IMG/VR virus record: IMGVR_UViG_3300025921_000272
Span: 1 to 40,910 of that record
Source of the DNA: a virus
Length of the DNA: 40,910 bases
Direction: 5' to 3' (one strand)
The translations under genes and the position numbers were made by a program. The notes beneath the pieces are model-generated. The model saw only the letters and a program-made list of their open reading frames with translations, did no database searches and had not been told where the DNA came from. Each line of letters opens with the position of its first letter. Within the stretch, counting starts at the first letter, position 1. This document shows, in pieces, positions 5,021-13,091 of the stretch.

Positions 5021-7168
5021 ATGACAAGAAAAGAAGCGTTTGATCTTGCTAAGAAATTACTAGAGCAATATCAATTACCTCAATGGCATGTCAGGTTATC
5101 AACGGTCGATAATTCTAAATATCTAGGTCTATGTGATTTCAAAACTCAAACTATATTTCTGAACGCGATCGCAATTGACCAACATCCTGATAGCGAAGTT
5201 CAGGATACAATTAAGCATGAAATCGCGCACGCATTAACGGGATTGGGAGCCGAACTAAATCCTCATGGTCCTATTTGGCAGGCGAATGCATTAGCACTTG
5301 GATGCAGAGCAAGCAAATGTGGATTAGCAATTCATCCTGTTCTAACTGATGCAATTAGAAGTGGAAATATTATCGAAGTTGAAACTGAAAAGGTAATTGT
5401 TAAAAAGGTAATTGAAGAAGAACAGGATAAAGTTACATATAAAGTTAAAAGGATTACTGAGAAATGTAAGGAATGTGGCAAGGATGCTATCGAATTATTT
5501 TCATTTGAATCTGGAGATAAGAAATATATAACTCTTAAATGTCTCCATATTCAAATAAAGGAAATTCCAAAAGGCACGCCATATGAATCTATTGTATTTG
5601 ATGGTGATAATTCTTGTAATCATACTTGGGAATTACCTGAAGAAGTAAGTTATAAAACAATCTGTTCAAAATGTGATGCTAAACGGCCGTATAGATTTCA
5701 ATTAGAAGGAATGCGCGCGGCTGAAAAAGGTTTAGCATTAAATAAAGGATTCGCTATTTTCGATGAGATGGGATTAGGTAAAACGATTCAAGGTTTAGGA
5801 TATGTAAAATTCCTAAAAGAAGAATCATTACCAGTTCTATTCGTTGTTAAATCGGGTTTGAAGTATCAATTCATGCGCGAGATTATGAGAGTTCTTGGAC
5901 TTTCATATGTCCCGCAGATTGTTAAGACTTCGCGGGATTCATTGCTTAAAGGATTTAAGACTTATATCATCGGCTATGATATGATTCGTAACTTTGATAT
6001 AAGTAAATTCGAGCAAGTTGGAATTAAATTGGTAATCTTAGATGAATGCCAATTAATTAAGAATCCCGATTCATCTAGAACAAAAGGTGTAAGAGAATTA
6101 GCAAGGGAACTTCAAGTTCTTCCATTATCAGGCACGCCGTGGAAAAATAGGGGCGCGGAATTATTCCCTGTTTTCAATTTACTTGACCCCAAAAGATTTA
6201 ATAGTTATCAGAATTTTCTTGATACCTGGGTTGAATATGTAGAAGTTGAACCTGGTAAATGGAAAATGGCAGGTATTAGAAATATTCCAGCATTTAAGGA
6301 ATATATTAAAGATTTATGCATCCGCCGCGAAGCAATCGAAGTAATGCCAGAAATGCCATCTGTTAGTAGGAATAAACTTTATTGTGAAATTCCGAATGAA
6401 GAACAGAATGCATATGATGAGGCATTAGAGGAATTTGTAAATTGGTTTAATGCAGCCACAATTGGTGGCGAAGATATTAATGAAGGTTCTATCATCGGTC
6501 AATTACAGCGAATGCGCCATATTATTGGGATGGCGAAAATTCCATTCACTGTGGAACATGTCAAAGATAGATTAGATGAGACTGATGATAAAATTCTAAT
6601 TGGTGTTCATCATATCGATGTTGGTAATATCTTAGCAGAACATATTCAGGCATATTTGGATGAGAATTATCCTGAAATTCCATTGCTAAGAATTACCAGT
6701 GATATGGATTCATTAGCAAGGGATACCGCGCAGAGAATTTATAATGAATCACCACGCGCTATTATGGTCGCGTCTACATTAGCGGCAGGTGAAGGATTAA
6801 ATCTTCAAACAGGCCATTATGGGATTTTACATGAAAGGCAATGGAATCCCGCGAATGAGGAACAGTTTGAAGGTAGAATGAAACGAATTGGACAAAAATC
6901 CGATAAGATTATTATGGATTATGTTCATGCTCAGGGAACAGTAGATGAACATCTCGATTCTATTGTAGAACCAAAAAGAAGATCATTTCATGCAGTTATG
7001 AATCATTCTTATGATAATGATGGAAATGGAAATTGCAAAATTTGCCATAAGAATGAACAAGATCATAATGTGCATTGGGATGGTGGTTCTATTATGAAAG
7101 AACTTGCAGAATCTCTCGTTAGGGATAGGAATAAGAATCGTAAACATGGGAAGAAGAAAGCAAGTTAA
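5021..7168 (+). CDS. SprT-like metalloprotease domain fused to an SNF2 helicase (715 aa)
   Basis: Residues 1-105 look like a SprT-like domain: HEIAH at 66-70 with a further His at 82 (PHGPIW). Cysteine pairs (C149/C152, C174, C199, C215/C218) follow. Residues 225-640 are an SNF2/Swi2 ATPase: Walker A DEMGLGKT at 248-255, Walker B DECQ at 341-344, SGTP at 370-373, motif V GEGLNLQT at 590-597 and motif VI with EGRMKRIGQ at 617-625. The C-terminus adds CKICHKNEQDHNVH, another zinc site. SprT domains cut proteins bound to DNA, and SNF2 motors move along DNA and strip proteins, so together they could clear host DNA-bound proteins. The protease part is inferred from one motif. Confidence 0.85.
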   Translation: MTRKEAFDLAKKLLEQYQLPQWHVRLSTVDNSKYLGLCDFKTQTIFLNAIAIDQHPDSEVQDTIKHEIAHALTGLGAELNPHGPIWQANALALGCRASKCGLAIHPVLTDAIRSGNIIEVETEKVIVKKVIEEEQDKVTYKVKRITEKCKECGKDAIELFSFESGDKKYITLKCLHIQIKEIPKGTPYESIVFDGDNSCNHTWELPEEVSYKTICSKCDAKRPYRFQLEGMRAAEKGLALNKGFAIFDEMGLGKTIQGLGYVKFLKEESLPVLFVVKSGLKYQFMREIMRVLGLSYVPQIVKTSRDSLLKGFKTYIIGYDMIRNFDISKFEQVGIKLVILDECQLIKNPDSSRTKGVRELARELQVLPLSGTPWKNRGAELFPVFNLLDPKRFNSYQNFLDTWVEYVEVEPGKWKMAGIRNIPAFKEYIKDLCIRREAIEVMPEMPSVSRNKLYCEIPNEEQNAYDEALEEFVNWFNAATIGGEDINEGSIIGQLQRMRHIIGMAKIPFTVEHVKDRLDETDDKILIGVHHIDVGNILAEHIQAYLDENYPEIPLLRITSDMDSLARDTAQRIYNESPRAIMVASTLAAGEGLNLQTGHYGILHERQWNPANEEQFEGRMKRIGQKSDKIIMDYVHAQGTVDEHLDSIVEPKRRSFHAVMNHSYDNDGNGNCKICHKNEQDHNVHWDGGSIMKELAESLVRDRNKNRKHGKKKAS

Positions 7169-7172
7169 TGAT

Positions 7173-7361
7173 ATGACTTTCAATTATCCGCGCGTCTGGA
7201 TTGTATTGCAAAATGATATGATTCTCAGGGTATTGAATAACAAGGACGCGGCGGATAAGTTTATTAAAAGGAAGTCAGCAGAATATCTTGAACAAGCTTT
7301 GAGAGGGAATTATCCTCACGCTAGATTTTGGATTTCAGAAGAACCCGTTTTTGATGCATAA
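7173..7361 (+). CDS. Small hypothetical protein (62 aa)
   Basis: The start at 7173 (MTFNYPRVWIV) is taken because the longer frame would read 65 bases into the helicase gene. The product begins with strands (VWIVLQNDMILRVL) and continues with a helix (NKDAADKFIKRKSAEYLEQAL). No family is recognised. Confidence 0.55.
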   Translation: MTFNYPRVWIVLQNDMILRVLNNKDAADKFIKRKSAEYLEQALRGNYPHARFWISEEPVFDA

Positions 7362-7373
7362 GGAATAATCATA

Positions 7374-7559
7374 ATGGTATTAGAATCTAAATCAAATGAA
7401 TTCATCGGGTATCATACAGATTGCGATGGAAAAATTTGGGGTTCTGATTTCATTAGATTTGAAGAAATTCCTGGTAATCGTCAAGGTGAGCGGGTTAGAA
7501 TTTTCAAATGTATTCGGTGCAAGGTAGAAGTTAGAGAAGATGAATTGATTCCTTTTTGA
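7374..7559 (+). CDS. Small zinc-knuckle-type protein (61 aa)
   Basis: A CIRC pair near residues 46-49 (FKCIRCKVEVREDEL) and an upstream HTDCDG suggest a small metal site. The remainder is polar. It starts in an ATAATCATAATG context with AAGGA 10 bases upstream. Function unknown. Confidence 0.5.
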   Translation: MVLESKSNEFIGYHTDCDGKIWGSDFIRFEEIPGNRQGERVRIFKCIRCKVEVREDELIPF

Positions 7560-7567
7560 GAAATAAA

Positions 7568-7750
7568 ATGCCCATATTTGATGTAACAGAAATCAAAACA
7601 ATTACATTAACTCATCGCATCAAAGCTGATAATAAGAAAGATGCGATTGCTAGAATGACGCATAAAGATTCTAGTAAGGGTCAATTATTTCTTAATATCA
7701 TGGAAGATGATTGTGAAGTAGAATACGAAGTTGAAGAAGTGGAAAAATGA
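7568..7750 (+). CDS. Small acidic hypothetical protein (60 aa)
   Basis: Start at 7568 (MPIFDVTEIKTITLTHRI) rather than the in-frame TTG at 7556. The N-terminal half is strand-like, followed by a helix with KKDAIARMTHKD and an acidic C-terminus (EVEYEVEEVEK). The pattern of one strand, a helix with KDAIAR and later strands is common in small phage proteins; no function can be given. Confidence 0.55.
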   Translation: MPIFDVTEIKTITLTHRIKADNKKDAIARMTHKDSSKGQLFLNIMEDDCEVEYEVEEVEK

Positions 7751-7751
7751 A

Positions 7752-7982
7752 ATGATAATCAGATTCGATTATGATTCGGGAAAAATTATGATTGGAACTG
7801 AACCTCAATTTAAGAAATGGGATAAAGGTGAATTAAATTCCGGCGTAGCAGAGTTTACTGACCTTAATCTCTATAAATCAGTCCCATTGGTAATTGAAGT
7901 TGTTAATGCGGTAGTGCATGAAAAAGAAGTAATTTTGCAGGAACAAAGTGAGAATGTAATTAGAATTATGGAAAGGTATTAA
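7752..7982 (+). CDS. Small beta-rich hypothetical protein (76 aa)
   Basis: The ATG at 7752 with GGA at 7741-7743 is preferred to the in-frame TTG at 7731, which lies inside the upstream gene. The product is mostly strand-like (MIIRFDYDSGKIMIG, LVIEVVNAVVHEKEVIL) with a final helix. It is unrecognised and follows the upstream gene by one base. Confidence 0.55.
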   Translation: MIIRFDYDSGKIMIGTEPQFKKWDKGELNSGVAEFTDLNLYKSVPLVIEVVNAVVHEKEVILQEQSENVIRIMERY

Positions 7983-7984
7983 TC

Positions 7985-8296
7985 ATGAAAAAAGTATTAG
8001 CATTAGGATTAAGTTCTGTATTTGTATTAGCATTGGCTCCCGTTGATAAATCGACAATTAGGTTGCATGTTATTGATAGCGCGACCAAGAAAAATATTGG
8101 TCAGGCAGCAATTACATATGACAAGAATTTCAAGGGATTAACTGCCAATGATGGGGGTTTTCTCATTTATTCGCAACCTGTTGGTTCTTCGCATTATCTG
8201 GTCGTTTATAAAAAAGGATACAAAGCATATAGTAATCCCGCTTTTGTTATTGACCAGAAACATACTTCAGTTGATATCGCGTTAATTGCTCAATAA
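7985..8296 (+). CDS. Probable exported protein with a carboxypeptidase-regulatory-like beta domain (103 aa)
   Basis: The N-terminus is a textbook signal sequence: KK, then a hydrophobic core (VLALGLSSVFVLALA, residues 4-18) and a polar region. ALA is followed by proline, which is poor for cleavage, so it could remain as an anchor. The rest (TIRLHVIDSATKKNIGQAAITYD, then TANDGGFLIYSQPVG, YLVVYKKGYKAY) fits a CarboxypepD_reg-like beta sandwich, a fold that binds surfaces or polysaccharide in other proteins. AAAGG precedes the start. An exported protein inside an early replication operon is unusual; superinfection exclusion is one idea, not shown. Confidence 0.6.
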   Translation: MKKVLALGLSSVFVLALAPVDKSTIRLHVIDSATKKNIGQAAITYDKNFKGLTANDGGFLIYSQPVGSSHYLVVYKKGYKAYSNPAFVIDQKHTSVDIALIAQ

Positions 8297-8313
8297 GGAT
8301 AAGGAAAATTAAA

Positions 8314-8586
8314 ATGGTAAAAGTTGCTAAGGATGTTACTGCTACTGATGGTTCTTTCATCGCGACTGGTAATTTTATTGGGAATGATGATGGAACCACG
8401 TCACTTCAAATGAGTGATGGAACATATCTTTCTCAAGTTCCAAATGTTTATGGTTCATTCGCGCCAGGTAAAACTGAAATTGGGGTTTATGAGAAATTCT
8501 CCATCGATGGTCAGTTAATTACATTCTGGACGCGGCCACAAGATAAAGCATATTCTTATACTTGGGTTAATCTTCCTAATTATTAA
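8314..8586 (+). CDS. Beta-rich hypothetical protein (90 aa)
   Basis: I do not recognise this protein. It is Gly, Thr and aromatic rich with likely short strands and turns (ATDGSFIATGNFIGNDDGTTSL, FSIDGQLITFWTRP). It lies between the exported protein and another small gene, after an AAGGATAAGG ribosome-binding region. It could form one small beta sandwich. Confidence 0.5.
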   Translation: MVKVAKDVTATDGSFIATGNFIGNDDGTTSLQMSDGTYLSQVPNVYGSFAPGKTEIGVYEKFSIDGQLITFWTRPQDKAYSYTWVNLPNY

Positions 8587-8587
8587 T

Positions 8588-8797
8588 ATGTTTGCGATTA
8601 AGGACAAGGAAACAAACTCATTTATATTATATATTCCAAATTGTGGTTGGACTTCTAGTGAATTAGGTTGGAAAATTGGGATTGGCCCATATTTTAGTCT
8701 TCCTGAAGCATTAAAAAGAATGGAACAAAAATTGGGTCAAACAGCTTGGGTTCCCAAAATTGTAGATTTAACGACAGATGGAATTAAACTTAGATGA
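8588..8797 (+). CDS. Small hypothetical protein (69 aa)
   Basis: The product reads strand (FAIKDKETNSFILYI), a Gly/Trp-rich middle (CGWTSSELGWKIG) and a helix (LPEALKRMEQKLGQ), then strand. It starts two bases after the upstream stop. No family is recognised. Confidence 0.5.
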   Translation: MFAIKDKETNSFILYIPNCGWTSSELGWKIGIGPYFSLPEALKRMEQKLGQTAWVPKIVDLTTDGIKLR

Positions 8798-8809
8798 GAA
8801 TCAAAAATA

Positions 8810-9820
8810 ATGAAACCTTATTTATATAATTCCGAACATGGCATTCGACCGCCATTACCAACTAGAGATCAAATTCTCAAAGTTAAGTATGCATTTCAAG
8901 GTCTAACTGTTAATACATCATATGGGCCTTTACCGTGGTGGGAAACTTTAGCATGGTTATCTAAAAAAGGCGACCGAAATAATGCTTATATTGCTAAGCA
9001 TAATAATCGCGATACTCATGCTATACTCGACATTTCCGGTAATTATCTCGAACCAGGACAAATCTACTCTAATCTTAATATTGGTCGCGACTATACTAAT
9101 GATCTTGGCAGTTTTAAAAAATTAGCATTAGAAGTTTTGAATAATGGTTTCTATCTCGATATTCGTTTAGCAGGCGATGGGCAATCTGTTAGGAATTCGC
9201 AGGGTCAATATATTTATAATGATCCCGCAGGAATGACATATGGCTTCAATTGGCTCATGGATAATTTCGAGCAAATCTCTTCATACTTCAAGGATATTTA
9301 CAAGTATTGTATTTTTACTCCTGGGTATGATGGGATTTTTTATGGCTGGTCGCCTGAACAAGTCGTCCAATTTGGCAATTTATTTCGTAATATTTTTCCT
9401 GATGGAAATCTTGGTATTGAGTTTAATACAGGTCACATTCCACTAGGCGAGGGTAATGATTATCTTCCTGGTGGTAGGATGTCGAATTACGATATTCTAT
9501 TTGGTGAATTTGATGGTTGGATTAATAATTTTAATCTAACTGATCCTGATGGTCATGGTGGTTATCGCGGTGATATGATTTGGCAAATTGTAGGTAGATT
9601 GGCATTACCTTATATTTGGCCTGCTGATGAACCGGCGAATGCTGATAAGAATCCACCGCCATTTTTATTAGCTAATCCTAATCCAAGAGGTAAATTCTAT
9701 TTCAATATTATGGAATTTGATACCTATCGATGGGTTAGAAATCAAGTTACAAGAGAACAGATTTTGCAGGAAGCTGCTTATTTTAATTCATTGAATGGGC
9801 AATTAGGAATTTGTATTTAA
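8810..9820 (+). CDS. Large hypothetical protein, probably a TIM-barrel glycosidase-like fold (336 aa)
   Basis: The sequence alternates strand and helix over its full length and is rich in Trp, Tyr, Asp and Asn, as in glycoside-hydrolase TIM barrels. Short acidic motifs at likely strand ends (LAGDGQS, TPGYDGIF, GIEFNTGH, LFGEFDGW) are candidate catalytic or substrate sites. I recall similar conserved proteins in phage genomes, usually unannotated. There is no signal peptide, so it would act in the cytoplasm or the virion. Glycosidase activity is a fold-based guess; a carbohydrate-binding structural part is the alternative. Confidence 0.5.
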   Translation: MKPYLYNSEHGIRPPLPTRDQILKVKYAFQGLTVNTSYGPLPWWETLAWLSKKGDRNNAYIAKHNNRDTHAILDISGNYLEPGQIYSNLNIGRDYTNDLGSFKKLALEVLNNGFYLDIRLAGDGQSVRNSQGQYIYNDPAGMTYGFNWLMDNFEQISSYFKDIYKYCIFTPGYDGIFYGWSPEQVVQFGNLFRNIFPDGNLGIEFNTGHIPLGEGNDYLPGGRMSNYDILFGEFDGWINNFNLTDPDGHGGYRGDMIWQIVGRLALPYIWPADEPANADKNPPPFLLANPNPRGKFYFNIMEFDTYRWVRNQVTREQILQEAAYFNSLNGQLGICI

Positions 9821-9826
9821 TGAATC

Positions 9827-10009
9827 ATGGCTCCATTATATAGACAGCAATACGAATGGATGGAGAAAATTAATAAAGAGGGAGTTAATCTTTCTGAATG
9901 GGAATTAGAATTCATGAAGAAAATTTCCTCTTTATTGATTCATGGATTTAAATTATCCGATAAGCAAGCTGAAGTTCTTGAAAATATTTATGCGAAAAGG
10001 ACTCCATGA
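9827..10009 (+). CDS. Small conserved-looking phage protein (60 aa)
   Basis: A basic helix start (YRQQYEWMEKINKEG) is followed by LSEWELEFMKKISSLL and LSDKQAEVLENIYAKRTP. The last element (SDKQAEVLENIY) recurs in many small phage and helicase-linked proteins as far as I recall. Function unknown. Its stop overlaps the next start as ATGA. Confidence 0.55.
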   Translation: MAPLYRQQYEWMEKINKEGVNLSEWELEFMKKISSLLIHGFKLSDKQAEVLENIYAKRTP

Positions 10010-10188
10010 ATAAACAATATATGGGTGATGGGGTTTATGCTGAAAAGGATGAAAATGCTAATCAGCTAATCCTTACGACAGAAAACGGATTAGAAATTAC
10101 CAACACTATAATTCTTGGACCAGAAGAATTTTTTATGATTTATAGATATGTCAAAATGAATCTTGAAAACTTCATTGGAAAAAATTAA
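10006..10188 (+). CDS. Widespread phage protein with YMGDGVYAE motif (60 aa)
   Basis: The start YMGDGVYAEKDE...LILTTENGLEITNTIILGPE matches a conserved small protein I have seen in many phages and plasmids (YLGDGVYA...LTTENG). The fold should be a small beta domain followed by a helix. No activity is known to me. It overlaps both neighbours (ATGA upstream, TAATG downstream). Confidence 0.6.
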   Translation: MNKQYMGDGVYAEKDENANQLILTTENGLEITNTIILGPEEFFMIYRYVKMNLENFIGKN

Positions 10189-10340
10189 TGAATAATATCA
10201 TTTGCCCATTTTGTTCCAATGATGATAAATCGCTTATCGAAGATATCGAACTTGAAGTTGATGCTAGTAATGGAACTGTTAAAGTAACCAAATATTATTG
10301 TATCAATTGCTCTAAGGAATTTGAAAATAAAAATGACTGA
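10188..10340 (+). CDS. Zinc-ribbon protein (50 aa)
   Basis: Four cysteines form two pairs, CPFC (6-9) and CINC (38-41), around a strand-rich middle, a classic small zinc ribbon. It overlaps the nuclease gene (TGA at 10338-10340 inside the nuclease start), so it may be translated together with it. It could be a separate subunit for nucleic-acid binding. Confidence 0.6.
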   Translation: MNNIICPFCSNDDKSLIEDIELEVDASNGTVKVTKYYCINCSKEFENKND

Positions 10341-11241
10341 TATTCTAATTCCAAAAAAGAATCTTATTTTCGACGCGACCATATTTACATCATTACAGAC
10401 GTGTGGTCGTTTATTGGATTTACGATTCAATCATGACTTGCAATTAATTTCTGGTAAAGCTAATGCTCTTGAATGCGGTTCCTTAGTCCATCATATCTTG
10501 GAACATTATAACAAAGGTATTATTGGTGGAATGAGTCGAGCCAATGCAATCGAGCATGGTTTTAAAGCTGGATATCTTTATATCAAAAATGGCGAAGATG
10601 GAACGGGATTAAAGAATACTCCAGCGGAATCAGAAAAGAAACCTAGAAGAACAGGTTATAATTTTGTATTAAAAAGGATGGAACAATACTTTGATTATTA
10701 TAAGAATGATCATTGGATTCCATTAGAATCAGAAGTTGTTAAAGGTAAAGTTATCTATGAGGACGATGAAATTAGAATCCTCTGGAAAGCTAAGTTCGAT
10801 GTAATTTATGATACCAATACAGGAATTTATCCTGCTGACCATAAAACGCGGTCGATGAATAAGGATATTGTAAGTTTAAATAACCAGTTCATTGGTCAAT
10901 GTGTTTTAATGGAAGTAAGGAACGTAATCATTAACAATATTGGATTCCAAGAATCATTACCATTGAATGAGGTATTTCAACGGGTAATGGTTCCATATTC
11001 CATTTCCAGGTTGGCAGAATGGGTTAATGTTATTGTTCCTTATTGGGCTAAGATTTATCTTACCTATTTAGAATCAGGTTATTTCCCGCCAAATTTCCAT
11101 AGTTGTGAACATAAGTTTGGATTTTGTGTTTTCAAGGAAGTTTGTGAAGTTGATGAGGGAATGCGAACTGAGGAATTGGCACTTAAATTCTATAAAGGTA
11201 AGAAGTGGGATATTTCTAATTCAGGTGAGGATACCTTATAA
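10333..11241 (+). CDS. PD-(D/E)XK nuclease with Cas4/RecB-like Fe-S cysteines (302 aa)
   Basis: The RecB/Cas4 nuclease pattern is visible: GSLVHHILE at 49-57, an acidic motif with D156 in KAKFDVIYD, D169-H170-K171 (PADHKT) as the catalytic (D/E)XK, and a following NNQFIGQ helix (183-189). One cysteine near the start (C24) and three near the end (C258, C265, C271) match the split cysteine arrangement of Fe-S cluster AddB/Cas4 nucleases. It should be an exonuclease for recombination. The start is ATG 10333, chosen over TTG 10321, which is too near the AAGGA. It is followed by Sak4-like and SSB-like genes, a recombination set. Confidence 0.85.
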   Translation: MTDILIPKKNLIFDATIFTSLQTCGRLLDLRFNHDLQLISGKANALECGSLVHHILEHYNKGIIGGMSRANAIEHGFKAGYLYIKNGEDGTGLKNTPAESEKKPRRTGYNFVLKRMEQYFDYYKNDHWIPLESEVVKGKVIYEDDEIRILWKAKFDVIYDTNTGIYPADHKTRSMNKDIVSLNNQFIGQCVLMEVRNVIINNIGFQESLPLNEVFQRVMVPYSISRLAEWVNVIVPYWAKIYLTYLESGYFPPNFHSCEHKFGFCVFKEVCEVDEGMRTEELALKFYKGKKWDISNSGEDTL

Positions 11242-11243
11242 TT

Positions 11244-11420
11244 ATGACCGGAAAACAAATTGTAAAAAGAATCCAAGAAATTCCAGGTTGGGAAGAAATG
11301 GAAGTTCGATTTCAGGATTCTGATATTGGCATTGCTGATATCGAGGAAGTTTCTGTTTATAGTTCCAAATTAAGATGGTCAAAGGATGAAGAAAAACCAA
11401 TTATCCTATTAGAAAGGTAA
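11244..11420 (+). CDS. Small acidic hypothetical protein (58 aa)
   Basis: An N-terminal helix (TGKQIVKRIQEIPGWEEME) leads into a strand-rich acidic middle and a final ILLER. It lies between the nuclease and coiled-coil genes, starting two bases after the stop in an ATAATTATG context. No family is recognised. Confidence 0.5.
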   Translation: MTGKQIVKRIQEIPGWEEMEVRFQDSDIGIADIEEVSVYSSKLRWSKDEEKPIILLER

Positions 11421-11428
11421 ATTTTATT

Positions 11429-11770
11429 ATGTGTTTAGTATGTGTTCTTACAGGTAAAATGACTGCTGAGGAATTAAATGAACAGCAGGAAAGAATGCAA
11501 AAGCGCAGCGAAGAAATTGCCAAGATCGCGGCAGATATTAAATTAATGGCAAAGGATTTAAATAAAGTTGAAACTCTCACTTTATTTACTAATCTCCTTT
11601 GCATGTATCTTGTCGAGCATAATGTGAATGCGCTTGAAGCAATGCGAAATATTCAAACATGCTATAGCGATTGGTATGCTGACAAGTATCCAAAACCAGA
11701 TGATGAACATCAGCATCATGGAAGTAACAATGTAATGGATGCGTCTATCAAGGGTTTGAAAGTAGTTTAA
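11429..11770 (+). CDS. Helical coiled-coil protein (113 aa)
   Basis: After a short Cys-containing start (CLVCVLTG), the segment 12-55 is heptad-like and charged (AEELNEQQERMQKRSEEIAKIA), a coiled coil. Then comes an amphipathic helix (LTLFTNLLCMYLVEHN) and a His-rich tail (DDEHQHHGSN). A start at the second Met (residue 11, MTAEELNE) is possible. No family is recognised; position between nuclease and ATPase hints at a recombination-linked role. Confidence 0.55.
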   Translation: MCLVCVLTGKMTAEELNEQQERMQKRSEEIAKIAADIKLMAKDLNKVETLTLFTNLLCMYLVEHNVNALEAMRNIQTCYSDWYADKYPKPDDEHQHHGSNNVMDASIKGLKVV

Positions 11771-11779
11771 GGAATTAAT

Positions 11780-12604
11780 ATGCCAACAATGGATCAAGTT
11801 GACCCTGCAATCACCTATTCATTATTTAAAGGTGAGCCGGGGACAAGAAAATCTACAGTCGCATTAACTTATCCTAAACCTCAATATTGGTTTTCATTTG
11901 ACCAAAAAATGGAATCACTTGGAATTCCAATGAGGAATTTTAGGATTGATCCAAAAGATATTGAATTCGACGATTATAAAGATTGGAACGCTGCTAAGGC
12001 AAAATTGGAATCGCTCCAAGTAAATCCTTTAATGAAAGATAAAAGGAAAATCGCGACATTAATTGTTGATTCCATTACATCAATGGGGGACGCGACCAAT
12101 CAACAAACTTTGCAAACTAAAGGAATGGCGCGTAAATCTGGTGATGGTGAACAAGGTAAAGTAATTGCGGGAATCGCGGTCAATTCAGTAGAAGATTATA
12201 ATGCTGAAATGGCAGTATTTCAAGAATTGATTGCTCTTACCAAAGATATTCATAAGCATTATGCAATCAATGTAATTCTAATTGGTCACATTTTGCAGAC
12301 TGAACAGAAATCATTAGATGGTAAAACTCATTTTTCTCGAACACTTGTCACAGGTGGGAAAAAAGCTGCTGCAAAAATTCCCGCGTATTGCACTGAGATT
12401 TACCATTTTAATATCAAAATGGGTTTGAATGCAAGTTCAGGCGGTCAATATGAATTGTTCACTGTTCATACTGGCGATGATTTTGCGCGAACCGCATTAC
12501 CATTAAATGAGGAAATTATTTTTGGTAATGATAACTTCTATGATCGCTACATTATCCCAGCGGTCAAGAAAATGAAAGGTGAGGTGTCAATGCTTAGTGC
12601 TTAA
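11780..12604 (+). CDS. Sak4-like RecA-fold ATPase (274 aa)
   Basis: A Walker A of Sak4/AAA_24 type, GEPGTRKST, lies at 18-26, and Walker B ATLIVDSIT with Asp97 follows at 92-100. After that comes a helical region with GHILQTEQK, where a sensor Gln or His would be expected. Length and order fit phage Sak4 proteins, which act with an SSB to promote single-strand annealing and recombination. The next gene is an SSB-like protein, the usual partner, and the Fe-S nuclease is nearby. Confidence 0.8.
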   Translation: MPTMDQVDPAITYSLFKGEPGTRKSTVALTYPKPQYWFSFDQKMESLGIPMRNFRIDPKDIEFDDYKDWNAAKAKLESLQVNPLMKDKRKIATLIVDSITSMGDATNQQTLQTKGMARKSGDGEQGKVIAGIAVNSVEDYNAEMAVFQELIALTKDIHKHYAINVILIGHILQTEQKSLDGKTHFSRTLVTGGKKAAAKIPAYCTEIYHFNIKMGLNASSGGQYELFTVHTGDDFARTALPLNEEIIFGNDNFYDRYIIPAVKKMKGEVSMLSA

Positions 12605-12674
12605 ATGACATAATAAAAAAACGTCAAAACACGGAAAATCGAAAAATCAGAATCAGAAAAAGGAAAACAAAACC

Positions 12675-13073
12675 ATGTTAGTTGAATTCTCAGAAAAGGA
12701 TATTCTCCGTTCTAAAATTGTTGAGCCAGCTTGGTATCGCGTTCGGATTGAGCATGTTGAAACCGCGCTTGCCAAGAGTGGAAAAACTACCAATATCAGA
12801 CTTGATGGTGTGATTATTAAGAATGCTGATACTGGTGATGAAAAGTTCGCAGGCGTTCCAACTCCATTTCTGTGGTTCTTCAATAGTGGTGCAATTGGTG
12901 CAATGATTCCATTGCTTACCGCTGTTGATCCTACATTGGAAATTACTCCAGGTTTCCGTGTTAATACGGGAGCATTGGAAGGTAAGGAATTGGAAATGTT
13001 CATTGGTAATGGTATTTACAACAACAATACCGTGAATGTCATTACCAATCAGTATCGCGCTGTTCAGAGTTAA
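12675..13073 (+). CDS. SSB-like/DUF669-type DNA-binding protein (132 aa)
   Basis: The sequence begins VEFSEKDILRSKIVEPAWYRVRIEHV and alternates short strands with glycines (TNIRLDGVIIKNAD, FLWFFNSG, GKELEMFIGNGIY, NTVNVITNQYRAV). This matches small OB-like or DUF669-type proteins that usually follow Sak4 genes. It should bind single-stranded DNA. AAAAAGGAAAA lies well before its ATG. Identification rests on context as much as on sequence. Confidence 0.65.
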   Translation: MLVEFSEKDILRSKIVEPAWYRVRIEHVETALAKSGKTTNIRLDGVIIKNADTGDEKFAGVPTPFLWFFNSGAIGAMIPLLTAVDPTLEITPGFRVNTGALEGKELEMFIGNGIYNNNTVNVITNQYRAVQS

Positions 13074-13091
13074 GTAATTAATTAGTTATTT

